The notes under the pieces were generated by a model, which did no database searches, was not told the origin of the DNA, and saw nothing but the letters and a program-made list of their open reading frames with translations. The position numbers were made by a program, and so were the translations under genes. 64,000 nt of DNA from an uncultured Bacteroides sp. GTDB taxonomy: Bacteria > Bacteroidota > Bacteroidia > Bacteroidales > Bacteroidaceae. Within the stretch, counting starts at the first letter, position 1. Each line of letters opens with the position of its first letter. This document shows positions 1-8,528 of the stretch, one piece after another. The DNA lies in assembly GCF_949298305.1 (NCBI RefSeq), contig NZ_CASFWU010000001.1, positions 1 through 64,000 on the forward strand. Reading direction: 5' to 3'.

Positions 1-1
1 C

Positions 2-289
2 CTGCAAGTGGCCTTCCAGGCCTTCAAGAACGCCACGGCACAGGCGCCCCTCGAGGTGAAGGACGGCTTCACGCCCGAACAGCGCTTCTTCCTGGCCTAT
101 GCCGGTGTATGGGCCAACAACATCCGCCCCGAATACGTGCTGCAGATGACCAAGATTGACGTGCACTCGCTGGGCGAATGGCGTGTGAACGGCGCACTGC
201 CGCACATCGGTGCCTGGTACGATGCCTTTGGCGTGACCGAGAAAGACCCGATGTTCGTGCCGCAGGCCGAGCGCGTCTCCATTTGGTAA
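2..289 (+). CDS. M13 family (neprilysin/PepO-like) metallopeptidase, C-terminal end only
   Basis: The first 95 codons in the window are the tail of a zinc metalloendopeptidase; the start and the zinc site lie outside. The family hallmarks of the M13 C-terminus are visible: the segment AYAGVWANNIRPEY, the substrate-binding Arg in EWRVNGAL (equivalent to the Arg of RVN in neprilysin), and an ending with Met then ...VSIW. In Bacteroidales these are exported peptidases acting on small peptides; that role is from the family, not from this fragment. No gene follows on the same strand for 4 kb, so it is the end of its transcription unit. Confidence 0.88.
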   Translation: MQVAFQAFKNATAQAPLEVKDGFTPEQRFFLAYAGVWANNIRPEYVLQMTKIDVHSLGEWRVNGALPHIGAWYDAFGVTEKDPMFVPQAERVSIW

Positions 290-702
290 CATGGTTGACA
301 TAGCCCCCCCGTGCTTTTAAGAGTGTGGGCCGACGGCACACAGATAACACAGATTGGACGGATAACTACAGATTTATTTGTGGTTTACGATGTAGGGACG
401 CACCACACGGTGCGTCCTTTTTTATCGTGTGTGTCGTTGGGAACGCGGTGCGCGTTTCGTGTAGGGGCGGGGTCGGCCCGCCCTGTATACATCCACGTTG
501 TAGGGACGCACCCCGGTGCGTCCGCCCCGCACATGCAAACCGAACAAATGGCACACAGATGACACAGATTGGACGGATAACCACAGGTTGATAATTCGTT
601 TATCTGTTTGCCATCGTTCATGAACCGCACGGCGTACATGCGGACGCACCGGGGTGCGTCCCTACAACGTGTAAGATTACGAGGTGCATTCGGGAGACGG
701 TG
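290..702. repeat. Intergenic mosaic of CACAGAT-type and GTAGGGACGCACC-type repeats
   Basis: No gene is apparent. Two copies of a CACAGATnACACAGATTGGACGG block (about 338-372 and 551-585) and several inverted GTAGGGACGCAC/GTGCGTCC blocks (about 391-419, 501-521 and 640-665) can be seen; the latter can form short hairpins. The same CACAGAT/ATCTGTG vocabulary recurs in most long spacers of this window. Short ORFs here come from the repeats and have no ribosome site. Confidence 0.7.
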
Positions 703-919
703 AAAGGCTCCCTCCGTACTGTGGCAAAGGCTCCCTCCGTACATCGGCAAAGCCTCCCTTTGGAGTTGCTATACCGCACGGTATAAAAAACTATACCGTT
801 CGGTATATGTAATTATACCGCACGGTATAAATAATTATACCGGGCGGTATACGAACTCCTAAAGGCTCCTTTGCGACACTGGCAAAGGAGCCTTTGAGAT
901 ACTGACAAGGGGAGCGTTG
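703..919. repeat. Ladder of about ten palindromic units, period 22-23 bp
   Basis: Four copies of the 16-bp palindrome TATACCGnnCGGTATA start at 770, 792, 814 and 836, exactly 22 bp apart, with different 6-bp spacers. On the left, three related units start at 703, 726 and 749 (AAAGGCTCCCT, same again, AAAGCCTCCCTTT), 23 bp apart. On the right are AAAGGCTCCTTT at 861, AAAGGAGCCTTT at 884 and a weaker CAAGGGGAGCGTTG at 906, again 23 bp apart. Centres run in register across the whole block. It lies downstream of both the M13 gene and the AAA+ gene (convergent ends). Confidence 0.85.
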
Positions 920-966
920 CCGCTGTGCGGAGGGAAGCATGGGCGCTTTCCGCCCGTGGAGGAAGG

Positions 967-3651
967 TCAGGGGCGGAAGCCGATGCGCCTTCTGGGCGTT
1001 TCGGCGGCTTCGTCGGGCAGGGCGGCCTGCTCCACATCGGCCGCTTCGATGTTCCGGTAGAGCTCGGGGCGCTCGGCTTCGGACAGGGCAAGCACGCGCC
1101 GGGCCATGGCGGGCAGCAGGCGTTGCCCGATGAGCTGCTCCATCCAGCGGGCGTTGCTGAAGCGGGCGTCCTTGTGCAGCAGCGTCTCCTCGACGAGGCG
1201 CCGCAGGGCCTGTCCGGCTTCCGCCGTGAGGCGGTAGGCCTTGCGCTCCAGCAGGTTGCGGGCCATCTGCATCAGCTCGTCGGCCGTGTAGTCGGCAAAG
1301 TGGAGGCGGTGCTGGAAGCGTCCCTCCAGTCCCTGGTTGGCCTGCATCATGCGCTGCATGCCCTGCTCGTAGCCGGCCATGATGACCACCATGTCGGGGT
1401 TCTTGCGGGCCAGCACGGGCAGCAGGCACTCGATGGCGCGGTGGCCGTAGTCCTTGCGGTCGTCGGTGTCGGTGCAGAGCGTGTAGGCTTCGTCAATGAA
1501 GAGCACGTTGCCCCGCGCCTTCTCCAGCAGCGCCTGCATGTTCTGCTCGGTCTCGCCGATGTAGCGGCCCACGATGCTCCCGCGGTCGGCCGTGACGACC
1601 TCTCCCTTGGACAGGATGCCCAGCGAGCGGAAGATGCGCCCCATCATCTCGGCCACGGTGGTCTTGCCCGTGCCCGGGTTGCCGCAGAAGAGCATGTGGT
1701 GGCGGTTGTCCTCCTCGGCGGGGAGGCCCAGGCGGCTGCGCAGGCGGTCGAAGCGCGACTTCAGGAAGATGTCGCCCAGGCTCCGCTTGATGGCCTCCAG
1801 CCCCACCATGGCGTCCAGCCCGGCCATGCACTGCGCGAAGCCGTCTTCCGGCGTGCGGTCGATGACGGTGAAGTCGATGTCCCCGTCGCAGACGGTGGTG
1901 AGCAGCTCCTGGTCCGGCTGTGCGTTTCCGCCTTGCAGAATGCGCTGCTGGAAGCGCGGCAGGATGCCGCGGCGTACGAAGTCGTCGGCCCGCCGGCGGT
2001 CCCATCCGTCGGGCAGGCTGCCGGCGGGCGTGCCGCAGAAGAAGGCGGCCAGCCGTGCCTCGGCGGGGTGGGAGAGGACGAGCTTCTCGCGGGCCAGGCT
2101 CTGCTGGATGGTCCACACGGCCTCGTCGGGCGCGGCGCCCTCCACCTCGAGGCGGTTCTCTTCGGGGAAGAAGGCGGCCAGTTCGGGCGCGGCTTCCTGC
2201 AGGGCGCTGGTTTCCGCGGGCGTTCCGACGAGGATGAGCGACCACTCCTCGGCGCCGTTGCGCAGCTTGCCGGTGAGCAGGGTGCGCATCATGCGCCCGT
2301 AGGCGTGGTTGACCAGCACGTCGAGCCCGGTGAGGACAACGGTCTTCTCTCCGCAGTCGGCCAGTTCCAAGAGGAGGTCGCTGCAGACCTCCTCCTCCGC
2401 CTTGCCGGCCACCAGCTGGCGGGCGTCAATCTGTACGGCGGCTCCCCGCTGGTTCACCTCCAGCAGGCTGGTGACGTCCCAGGCCAGGTCTTTGCGCTGG
2501 CACAGGTCGGGGCCCGTCACCCAGTAGTGGGCGTTGTAGCCGATGGGGTCCATGCCGCTGGCGGCGCGCATGCGGTTGAGCGTGTTGCGGCGTCGCTGCT
2601 CCAGCAGGCGGCGCTTGCTGCGCCCGGTGCCGGGCAGCTCCCGGATGCGTTCCCACGCATGTCCGGCGACGAAGGAGAGGAGCTCGGCCTGGTACTCCAC
2701 CTCGTAGGGCTGCAGCGTGTAGCCGCCGCAGCTGACGACGACGCCCTGGCGCAGCGTGAAGCCGAAGGCATAGAACGGCTGGCGGTTGTGGGTGAGGACC
2801 ACGGTATAGTATCCGTCCAGCCAGATGAGGCCGGAGCGGACCGTTCCCTCCACGTGGCCCTCGCACCCCGCCGCGGGCACGGCAAGCCTCGTGCTGCCCA
2901 TGGGCATGAGCTGGCGGGTGTAGCAGGTGGCGCGGTACTCGTCGCCGCTCCCGAAGCCCTTGCGGTGGGGGATTACGAGGCGCAGGCCGCCCGAGGTGCA
3001 GGCCGGTCCGTCTTCGGCGGGCATGGGCTCCCTCATGGCCATGACGGTCTGTATGGCCGGGTGCTGCAGCAGCTCGCCGTGCTTCACCACGCTGAAGTCC
3101 AGCCGCGTGTGGCCGCCCATCGGCTCGTAGCGCTCCGGCTCCTCGTCGGGCACGAGGTCGGCGAGGAGGAAGAAATAGCGTCCCGGGAGGACGGACAGGT
3201 CGAAGCGGAAGGTCAGGATGGCGTCGTAGGCCTCTTCGGTGACGTCGCCTACGGGTTCGCTCTCGCCCTCGCGGTAGAGCAGGACGCGGACGCCGGTGAA
3301 GGGGCGGTCCTCTCCCTGGCAGTGGATGCTGTCCAGCCTCAGGTGGAGGGCGGGGCACCCGACGGTGCGGGTGAGGTAGAGCCTGCGGTCCGTGACGGCC
3401 GTCTGCCCGCCGAGTTCCTGCCGGTTCCAGCCGAGGCTGAAGCCGTGGAAGTGGAGGGGTTCCGCGCCGTTGGCTGCGGGTACGAGGTAGGTGTGGCCGC
3501 CGTGGCGGCAGGGCTGGCAGGCGGGGGCGGCGTCGGCCGTCGGGGTTCCGTCTGTCTCTTCTTCTTGCGAACGGATGAACTCGTCAAGCAGTCGTTCAAA
3601 CGTATCTTCTTCTGGTTCCTGAATAGGATTCTGGCTGTTGTTTTCAATCAT
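967..3651 (-). CDS. AAA+ ATPase of the CbbX/SpoVK type with a long N-terminal extension
   Basis: 894 residues. The C-terminal third is a CbbX/SpoVK-like AAA+ module: Walker A GNPGTGKT near residues 657-664, Walker B NVLFIDEAY near 714-722, and the arginine-finger segment GLEGRFQHRL near 775-785. Ahead of it, at about 380-600, is a second AAA-like stretch (ending LILVGTP...) in which I find no Walker A, so it is probably inactive. The first 60 residues are acidic; residues 60-380 are beta-rich and not recognised. Proteins with this C-terminal module remodel or disassemble partner complexes; no substrate can be named. The gene stands alone. Confidence 0.85.
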   Translation of the reverse strand: MIENNSQNPIQEPEEDTFERLLDEFIRSQEEETDGTPTADAAPACQPCRHGGHTYLVPAANGAEPLHFHGFSLGWNRQELGGQTAVTDRRLYLTRTVGCPALHLRLDSIHCQGEDRPFTGVRVLLYREGESEPVGDVTEEAYDAILTFRFDLSVLPGRYFFLLADLVPDEEPERYEPMGGHTRLDFSVVKHGELLQHPAIQTVMAMREPMPAEDGPACTSGGLRLVIPHRKGFGSGDEYRATCYTRQLMPMGSTRLAVPAAGCEGHVEGTVRSGLIWLDGYYTVVLTHNRQPFYAFGFTLRQGVVVSCGGYTLQPYEVEYQAELLSFVAGHAWERIRELPGTGRSKRRLLEQRRRNTLNRMRAASGMDPIGYNAHYWVTGPDLCQRKDLAWDVTSLLEVNQRGAAVQIDARQLVAGKAEEEVCSDLLLELADCGEKTVVLTGLDVLVNHAYGRMMRTLLTGKLRNGAEEWSLILVGTPAETSALQEAAPELAAFFPEENRLEVEGAAPDEAVWTIQQSLAREKLVLSHPAEARLAAFFCGTPAGSLPDGWDRRRADDFVRRGILPRFQQRILQGGNAQPDQELLTTVCDGDIDFTVIDRTPEDGFAQCMAGLDAMVGLEAIKRSLGDIFLKSRFDRLRSRLGLPAEEDNRHHMLFCGNPGTGKTTVAEMMGRIFRSLGILSKGEVVTADRGSIVGRYIGETEQNMQALLEKARGNVLFIDEAYTLCTDTDDRKDYGHRAIECLLPVLARKNPDMVVIMAGYEQGMQRMMQANQGLEGRFQHRLHFADYTADELMQMARNLLERKAYRLTAEAGQALRRLVEETLLHKDARFSNARWMEQLIGQRLLPAMARRVLALSEAERPELYRNIEAADVEQAALPDEAAETPRRRIGFRP

Positions 3652-4096
3652 GGCTTGTAAATGTTGGATGGGTGAATGAATCGGGTTCCGGAAATGCGGA
3701 ATCCGGAGGAGTGAAAGGAGTCAAGGTCCGGTTAAGGTAGGGGCATGCCGGCCCCTTGCTTCATGCAGCGCGCGGGCCGCATGAATTGCCGGCGGGTGTC
3801 CAGTCTTTCAAAGAACACAACGACGCAACGGTTCCTGCAATGCTTCCGGCTGCTGCCTAAAGCCTCGCATGGAAGGCGACATGCTGTTGCTTTGAAAAAC
3901 GGTATGTTAAGCTATGATTGAACATGTGTTCCGATGTCCGTATCTTACGGTTCTGCCGCAAAGATAGCGTTTTTTCCGGAACTGTGCACGTTTTGTCCTG
4001 ATTTTTTTATACGTCCCCCTTCGGGCCGTCGGGGTTCCGTGCCGCTGCGGCAGGCTTTGCAGGCGGCTGTGTGCCAGCGGTTTGCGTCCCGTCCGG
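3652..4096. other. Non-coding spacer upstream of the AAA+ gene
   Basis: No convincing ORF, RNA gene or promoter pair was found. The two flanking genes (AAA+ to the left, purH to the right) are divergent, so both promoters must lie in this spacer or in the part to 4364. Confidence 0.5.
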
Positions 4097-4178
4097 ACGA
4101 TGCCTGCACGGTGCGCGGACGATGCCTGCACGGTGTGCGGACGATGCCTGCACGGAGCGCGGACAATGCCTGCACGCT
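4097..4178. repeat. Four-unit 22-bp palindrome array (ACGATGCCTGCACGGT type)
   Basis: Sixteen-base units start at 4097, 4119, 4141 and 4163; the first two are ACGATGCCTGCACGGT and the last two differ by one or a few bases. The 6-bp spacers are GCGCGG, GTGCGG and GCGCGG. The array is bracketed by an inverted repeat, GCGTCCCGTCCGGA (4085-4098) and TCCGGACGGGGCGC (4178-4191), centred on the array. It sits about 70 bp upstream of the purH promoter. Confidence 0.88.
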
Positions 4179-4247
4179 CCGGACGGGGCGCAGGCGGGAT
4201 TCTCCGGGGGGAGGTCCGGTTTAATTATGCGTAATTAATTGCCTGCG

Positions 4248-4281
4248 TTTGTATGTCCTTACAACAAAATTTGTAACTTTG
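4248..4281 (+). promoter_or_regulatory. purH promoter, Bacteroides type
   Basis: TTTG at 4248-4251 and TAACTTTG at 4274-4281 match the -33 and -7 elements of Bacteroides promoters with a 22-bp gap. The leader to the purH start is about 75 nt. Confidence 0.75.
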
Positions 4282-4364
4282 CGCCATTATAGGAATTTTT
4301 GCCGTTTTTCCAGAAACGGCCCCGCTGAATGGGAATTATATACGCGTATTAAAATAAATAAGTC

Positions 4365-5891
4365 ATGTCTGAAACTAAAAGAATCAAAACAGCTCTGGTA
4401 TCTGTTTACCACAAGGAAGGTTTGGATGAAATCATCACCAAGCTGCATGAAGAAGGTGTGGAGTTCTTGTCCACCGGAGGAACCCGCCAGTTTATCGAAT
4501 CCCTGGGCTATCCCTGCAAGGCAGTGGAAGACCTCACCACTTATCCCTCCATCCTGGGTGGTCGCGTAAAGACACTGCATCCCAAAGTGTTCGGCGGCAT
4601 TCTGTGCCGTCGCGGTCTGGAACAAGACATGCAGCAGATTGAGAAATATGAAATACCCGAAATAGACCTCGTTATCGTCGACCTGTATCCGTTCGAAGCC
4701 ACGGTGGCCAGCGGCGCCGACGAGGCTGCCGTCATCGAGAAGATTGACATAGGCGGCATCTCGCTCATCCGTGCGGCTGCCAAGAACTACAACGACGTGG
4801 TCATCATCGCCTCGCAGGCACAGTACCAGCCCTTCCGCGACATGCTGATGGAGCACGGCGCCACCTCCTCCATCGAAGAGCGCCGCTGGTTTGCCAAGGA
4901 GGCCTTCGCCGTTTCTTCGCACTACGACTCGGCCATCTTCAACTACTTCGACGGCGAGGAGGGCAGCGCCTTCCGCTACGCGGCCGGCAACCAGAAGACC
5001 CTGCGCTACGGCGAGAACCCGCACCAGAAGGGCTACTTCTACGGCAACCTGGACGCCATGTTCGACCAGATTCACGGCAAGGAAATCTCCTACAACAACC
5101 TGCTGGACATCAATGCGGCCGTAGACCTCATCAACGAGTTCGGCGACGACATCACCTTCGCCATCCTGAAGCACAACAACGCCTGCGGCCTGGCCACGCG
5201 CCCCACGCTGCTCGAGGCCTGGAAGGACGCCCTGGCCGGCGACCCCGTATCGGCTTTCGGCGGAGTGCTTGTCACCAACGCCGTCATCAACAAGGAGACG
5301 GCCGAGGAAATCAACAAGATATTCTTCGAGGTCATCATCGCCCCCGACTACGACGTGGACGCCCTCGAGATACTGGGCCAGAAGAAGAACCGCATCATCC
5401 TGGTGCGCAAGCCCGTCGAGCTGCCCAAGAAGCAGTTCCGCTCGCTGCTGAACGGCGTGCTGGTACAGGACCGCGACCTGAAGATAGAGACGCCCGGGGA
5501 GTTGAAGGTGGTCACCACCAAGGCTCCTACCGCCCAGGAAATCGAAGACATGCTGTTTGCCAACAAGATTGTGAAGAACAGCAAGTCCAACGCCATCGTG
5601 CTGGCCAAGGGCAGGCAGCTGCTGGCCAGCGGCGTGGGTCAGACCAGCCGCGTAGACGCCCTGAAGCAGGCCATCGAGAAGGCCAAGAACTTCGGGTTCG
5701 ACCTGCACGGAGCCGTCATGGCCAGCGACGCCTTCTTCCCCTTCCCCGACTGCGTGGAGATTGCCGGCAACGAAGGCGTGACAGCCGTCATCCAGCCGGG
5801 CGGAAGCATCAAGGACCAGCTGAGCTTTGACTACTGCAACGAGCACGGCATCGCGATGGTGACCACCGGCTTCCGTCACTTCAAGCACTAA
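4365..5891 (+). CDS. purH: Bifunctional AICAR formyltransferase / IMP cyclohydrolase
   Basis: 508 residues, close to the usual PurH length. It carries out the last two steps of de novo IMP synthesis. The N-terminal MGS-like cyclohydrolase domain (about 1-150) has STGGT near 35 and the KTLHPK signature; the formyltransferase half has TLRYGENPHQ and, near the end, SDAFFPFPDCVE, and the protein ends GFRHFKH as the family does. The ATG at 4365 follows an AT-rich leader and the N-terminus matches the family. It is monocistronic apart from a possible read-through into mreB; a hairpin-rich spacer follows. Confidence 0.97.
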   Translation: MSETKRIKTALVSVYHKEGLDEIITKLHEEGVEFLSTGGTRQFIESLGYPCKAVEDLTTYPSILGGRVKTLHPKVFGGILCRRGLEQDMQQIEKYEIPEIDLVIVDLYPFEATVASGADEAAVIEKIDIGGISLIRAAAKNYNDVVIIASQAQYQPFRDMLMEHGATSSIEERRWFAKEAFAVSSHYDSAIFNYFDGEEGSAFRYAAGNQKTLRYGENPHQKGYFYGNLDAMFDQIHGKEISYNNLLDINAAVDLINEFGDDITFAILKHNNACGLATRPTLLEAWKDALAGDPVSAFGGVLVTNAVINKETAEEINKIFFEVIIAPDYDVDALEILGQKKNRIILVRKPVELPKKQFRSLLNGVLVQDRDLKIETPGELKVVTTKAPTAQEIEDMLFANKIVKNSKSNAIVLAKGRQLLASGVGQTSRVDALKQAIEKAKNFGFDLHGAVMASDAFFPFPDCVEIAGNEGVTAVIQPGGSIKDQLSFDYCNEHGIAMVTTGFRHFKH

Positions 5892-5896
5892 AAACG

Positions 5897-6024
5897 ATGG
5901 TTAATGGTTAATGGTAAATGGTTAATGACGGGTGGCCTGTTTCCGGCCGCCAAGGGTCATCCACCATTTACCGTTAGCCATTGCCGTTTGCTATTAATCA
6001 TTAACCATTTATCATTAACCATTA
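5897..6024. repeat. Long hairpin built from GGTTAATG repeats between purH and mreB
   Basis: GGTTAATGGTTAATGGTAAATGGTTAATG-like sequence at about 5899-5927 is complementary to ATTAATCATTAACCATTTATCATTAACCATT-like sequence at about 5993-6024, and the centre holds a smaller GC-rich hairpin. It could act as a terminator or processing site between the genes. Confidence 0.75.
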
Positions 6025-6031
6025 CAGAAAG

Positions 6032-7054
6032 ATGGGATTTTTCTCTTTTACACAAGAAATAGCGATGGACCTCGGCACGGCCAACACCATCATCACCACA
6101 AACGGCAAAATTGTGGTGGACGAGCCTTCGGTGGTGGCTCTGGACCGCAGGACCGACAAAATGATAGCCGTGGGCGAAAAGGCAAAGCTGATGCACGAAA
6201 AGACCCACGACAACATACGCACCATACGCCCCCTGCGCGACGGCGTGATAGCCGACTTCTACGCCTGCGAGCAGATGATACGCGGACTCATCAAGATGGT
6301 GAACAACCGCCACCGCCTGTTCTCGCCCTCACTGCGCATGGTCATCGGGGTGCCTTCGGGCAGTACGGAGGTGGAGCTGCGTGCCGTGCGCGACTCGGCC
6401 GAACATGCCGGCGGACGCGACGTGTACCTCATCTTCGAGCCCATGGCTGCGGCCATCGGCATCGGCATTGACGTCGAGGCGCCCGAGGGCAACATGATTG
6501 TGGACATAGGCGGCGGCTCGACGGAGATTGCCGTCATCTCGCTGGGAGGCATCGTGTCCAACAACTCCATCCGCATTGCGGGCGACGACCTGACGGCCGA
6601 CATCCAGGAGTACATGAGCCGCCAGCACAACGTCAAGGTGAGCGAACGCATGGCCGAACGAATCAAAATCAGCGTGGGAGCCGCCCTGACCGAACTGGGC
6701 GAGGATGCCCCCGAAGACTACATCGTACACGGCCCCAACCGCATCACGGCCCTGCCCATGGAAGTGCCCGTGTGCTACCAGGAAGTGGCCCACTGCCTGG
6801 AGAAGTCCATCTCGAAGATAGAGACCGCCATCCTGAGCGCGCTGGAGAACACACCGCCCGAACTCTATGCCGACATCGTACACAACGGCATCTACCTGGC
6901 CGGCGGCGGCGCCCTGCTGCGCGGACTGGACAAACGGTTGACAGACAAGATAAACATCCCGTTCCACATTGCCGAAGACCCGCTCCACGCGGTAGCCAAG
7001 GGAACGGGCGTAGCGCTGAAGAACGTAGACCGCTTCTCGTTCCTGATGAGATAA
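6032..7054 (+). CDS. mreB: Rod shape-determining protein MreB
   Basis: 340 residues, the standard length. MreB is the bacterial actin that forms membrane-bound filaments and steers peptidoglycan synthesis during elongation. Actin-fold nucleotide motifs are present: DLGTANT at 13-19, VDIGGGSTE in the middle, and AGGGALLRGLD near the C-terminus. It is first in the five-gene run mreB-mreC-mreD-PBP2-rodA on this strand, the classical elongasome set. Confidence 0.98.
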   Translation: MGFFSFTQEIAMDLGTANTIITTNGKIVVDEPSVVALDRRTDKMIAVGEKAKLMHEKTHDNIRTIRPLRDGVIADFYACEQMIRGLIKMVNNRHRLFSPSLRMVIGVPSGSTEVELRAVRDSAEHAGGRDVYLIFEPMAAAIGIGIDVEAPEGNMIVDIGGGSTEIAVISLGGIVSNNSIRIAGDDLTADIQEYMSRQHNVKVSERMAERIKISVGAALTELGEDAPEDYIVHGPNRITALPMEVPVCYQEVAHCLEKSISKIETAILSALENTPPELYADIVHNGIYLAGGGALLRGLDKRLTDKINIPFHIAEDPLHAVAKGTGVALKNVDRFSFLMR

Positions 7055-7136
7055 ATCGTGAATTAGTGAATGGATAATTGGTAATGGCTCATTATCAACT
7101 ATCCATTGTTTCCCTTTTTAAATTGTTATTGAAGCC

Positions 7137-7979
7137 GTGCGGAATCTGCTGAACTTTCTCATCAAATACAATTACTGGTTCCTCTTCCTTTTGCTGGAGG
7201 TAGCCAGTTTTGTTTTGCTCTTCCGCTTCAACCGTTACCAGCAGAGTGTCTTCTTCACCTCGGCCAATGCCGTGGCGGGCAAGGTGTATGAGCTTTCGGG
7301 AGGACTCAGCTCCTACTTCCACCTGAAGGCCGTGAACGAGGACCTACTGGACCGCAACATGTGGCTGGAGCAGCGGGTGGCCCTGCTGGAAAAGACCCTG
7401 CACGACCGGGGGATGGACTCCGTGCAGCTCTACAGCCTGCAGCGTACGGTGCCCGAAGACTATACGGTGATGAAGGCGGGCGTCATCAAGAATTCGCTGA
7501 ACATGGCCGACAATTACATTACGCTGGACCGGGGACGTGACGCAGGCATCCGTCCCGACATGGGCGTGGTGGATGCCAACGGGGTGGTGGGCATTGTCTA
7601 CAAGACTTCGGCCCATTATTCGCTGGTCATCCCGCTGCTCAACAGCAAGAGCAGCGTCAGTTGCAAGATTGTAGGAAGCGACTACTTCGGTTACCTGAAG
7701 TGGGAGGGGGGCGACTCGCGCTTCGCCTACCTGAAGGACCTGCCCCGCCATGCCGAGTTCAATCTGGGCGACACGGTGGTGACAAGCGGATATTCCACGG
7801 TGTTTCCGGCCGGGGTCATGGTGGGCACGGTGGACGACATGTCCGACTCTCACGACGGGCTTTCCTATCTGCTGAAAATCAAGCTGGCCACGGACTTTGG
7901 CAAGGTGAGCGACGTGCGCGTCATTGCCCGTACGGGACAGGACGAACAGAAGATGCTTGAAAAGGAAGAAGAAAACTGA
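7137..7979 (+). CDS. mreC: Rod shape-determining protein MreC
   Basis: 280 residues starting at GTG. One membrane segment at about 11-30, then a helical stretch likely to form a coiled coil (about 60-95), then the beta-rich periplasmic MreC domain. MreC links cytoplasmic MreB to PBP2 in the periplasm. The GTG at 7137 is chosen because the cytoplasmic tail and membrane helix that follow match the family; the preceding 80 bp contain a small AT-rich hairpin (AATGGATA ... TATCCATT). Confidence 0.95.
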   Translation: MRNLLNFLIKYNYWFLFLLLEVASFVLLFRFNRYQQSVFFTSANAVAGKVYELSGGLSSYFHLKAVNEDLLDRNMWLEQRVALLEKTLHDRGMDSVQLYSLQRTVPEDYTVMKAGVIKNSLNMADNYITLDRGRDAGIRPDMGVVDANGVVGIVYKTSAHYSLVIPLLNSKSSVSCKIVGSDYFGYLKWEGGDSRFAYLKDLPRHAEFNLGDTVVTSGYSTVFPAGVMVGTVDDMSDSHDGLSYLLKIKLATDFGKVSDVRVIARTGQDEQKMLEKEEEN

Positions 7980-8007
7980 GGTATGACAAAGCCATTGAAG
8001 GATAAGG

Positions 8008-8514
8008 ATGTTGATAAACTATTTGCATAAATTGGGTTGGTTCGTCGGGCTGGTGTTGCTGCAGGCACTGGTGCTGAACAATGTACACATAGCCGGATAT
8101 GCCACTCCGTTCCTGTATATCTATCTGATTCTGAAGTTCGAGTCGGATACACCCCGCAATGCGCTCATGTTGTGGGGCTTCTTCCTGGGCCTGGCCGTGG
8201 ACGTGTTCTCAGACACGCCGGGCATGAATGCCGCGGCCACCGTGCTGCTGGCCTTTGTGCGGCCCTCGTTCCTGCGCCTGTTCGTTCCCCGCGACATGGT
8301 GGAAGGCTTCGTGCCGGCCGTGCGCGTCATGGGCATCGGCTCCTTTCTGAAGTATCTGGTGGCCTGTGTGCTGGTTCATCATGCCTTGCTGCTCACCGTG
8401 GAGTTCTTTTCGTTTGCCCATCTGGGTGCCCTCGCGTTGCGCATTGTGACAAGCACGCTGCTGACGGTGGCCTGCGTCATGGCTGTGGAAGGCATTCGGA
8501 AGAAGAAGAAATAG
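8008..8514 (+). CDS. mreD: Rod shape-determining protein MreD
   Basis: 168 residues, very hydrophobic, with about five membrane segments, the expected size and topology for MreD, an inner-membrane part of the elongation complex. The ATG at 8008 follows mreC by 28 bp. The gene ends 14 bp before PBP2, which supports one transcript. Confidence 0.93.
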   Translation: MLINYLHKLGWFVGLVLLQALVLNNVHIAGYATPFLYIYLILKFESDTPRNALMLWGFFLGLAVDVFSDTPGMNAAATVLLAFVRPSFLRLFVPRDMVEGFVPAVRVMGIGSFLKYLVACVLVHHALLLTVEFFSFAHLGALALRIVTSTLLTVACVMAVEGIRKKKK

Positions 8515-8528
8515 GAGGTGACGGACGG

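Noticed and set aside
925..3660. 911-codon open frame on the plus strand opposite the AAA+ gene
   Set aside because: It mirrors a clear AAA+ gene, is Ala/Gly/Val-rich without motifs, and is explained by the GC-rich codon use of the opposite strand.
4097..4178. CRISPR array
   Set aside because: Repeat units are 16 bp with 6-bp spacers, the spacers are not unique sequences of protospacer length, and no cas gene is present. The same applies to the other five ladders.
8037..8528. Upstream extension of the PBP2 reading frame
   Set aside because: It runs inside mreD in another frame; a good ribosome site and the membrane anchor place the start at 8529.
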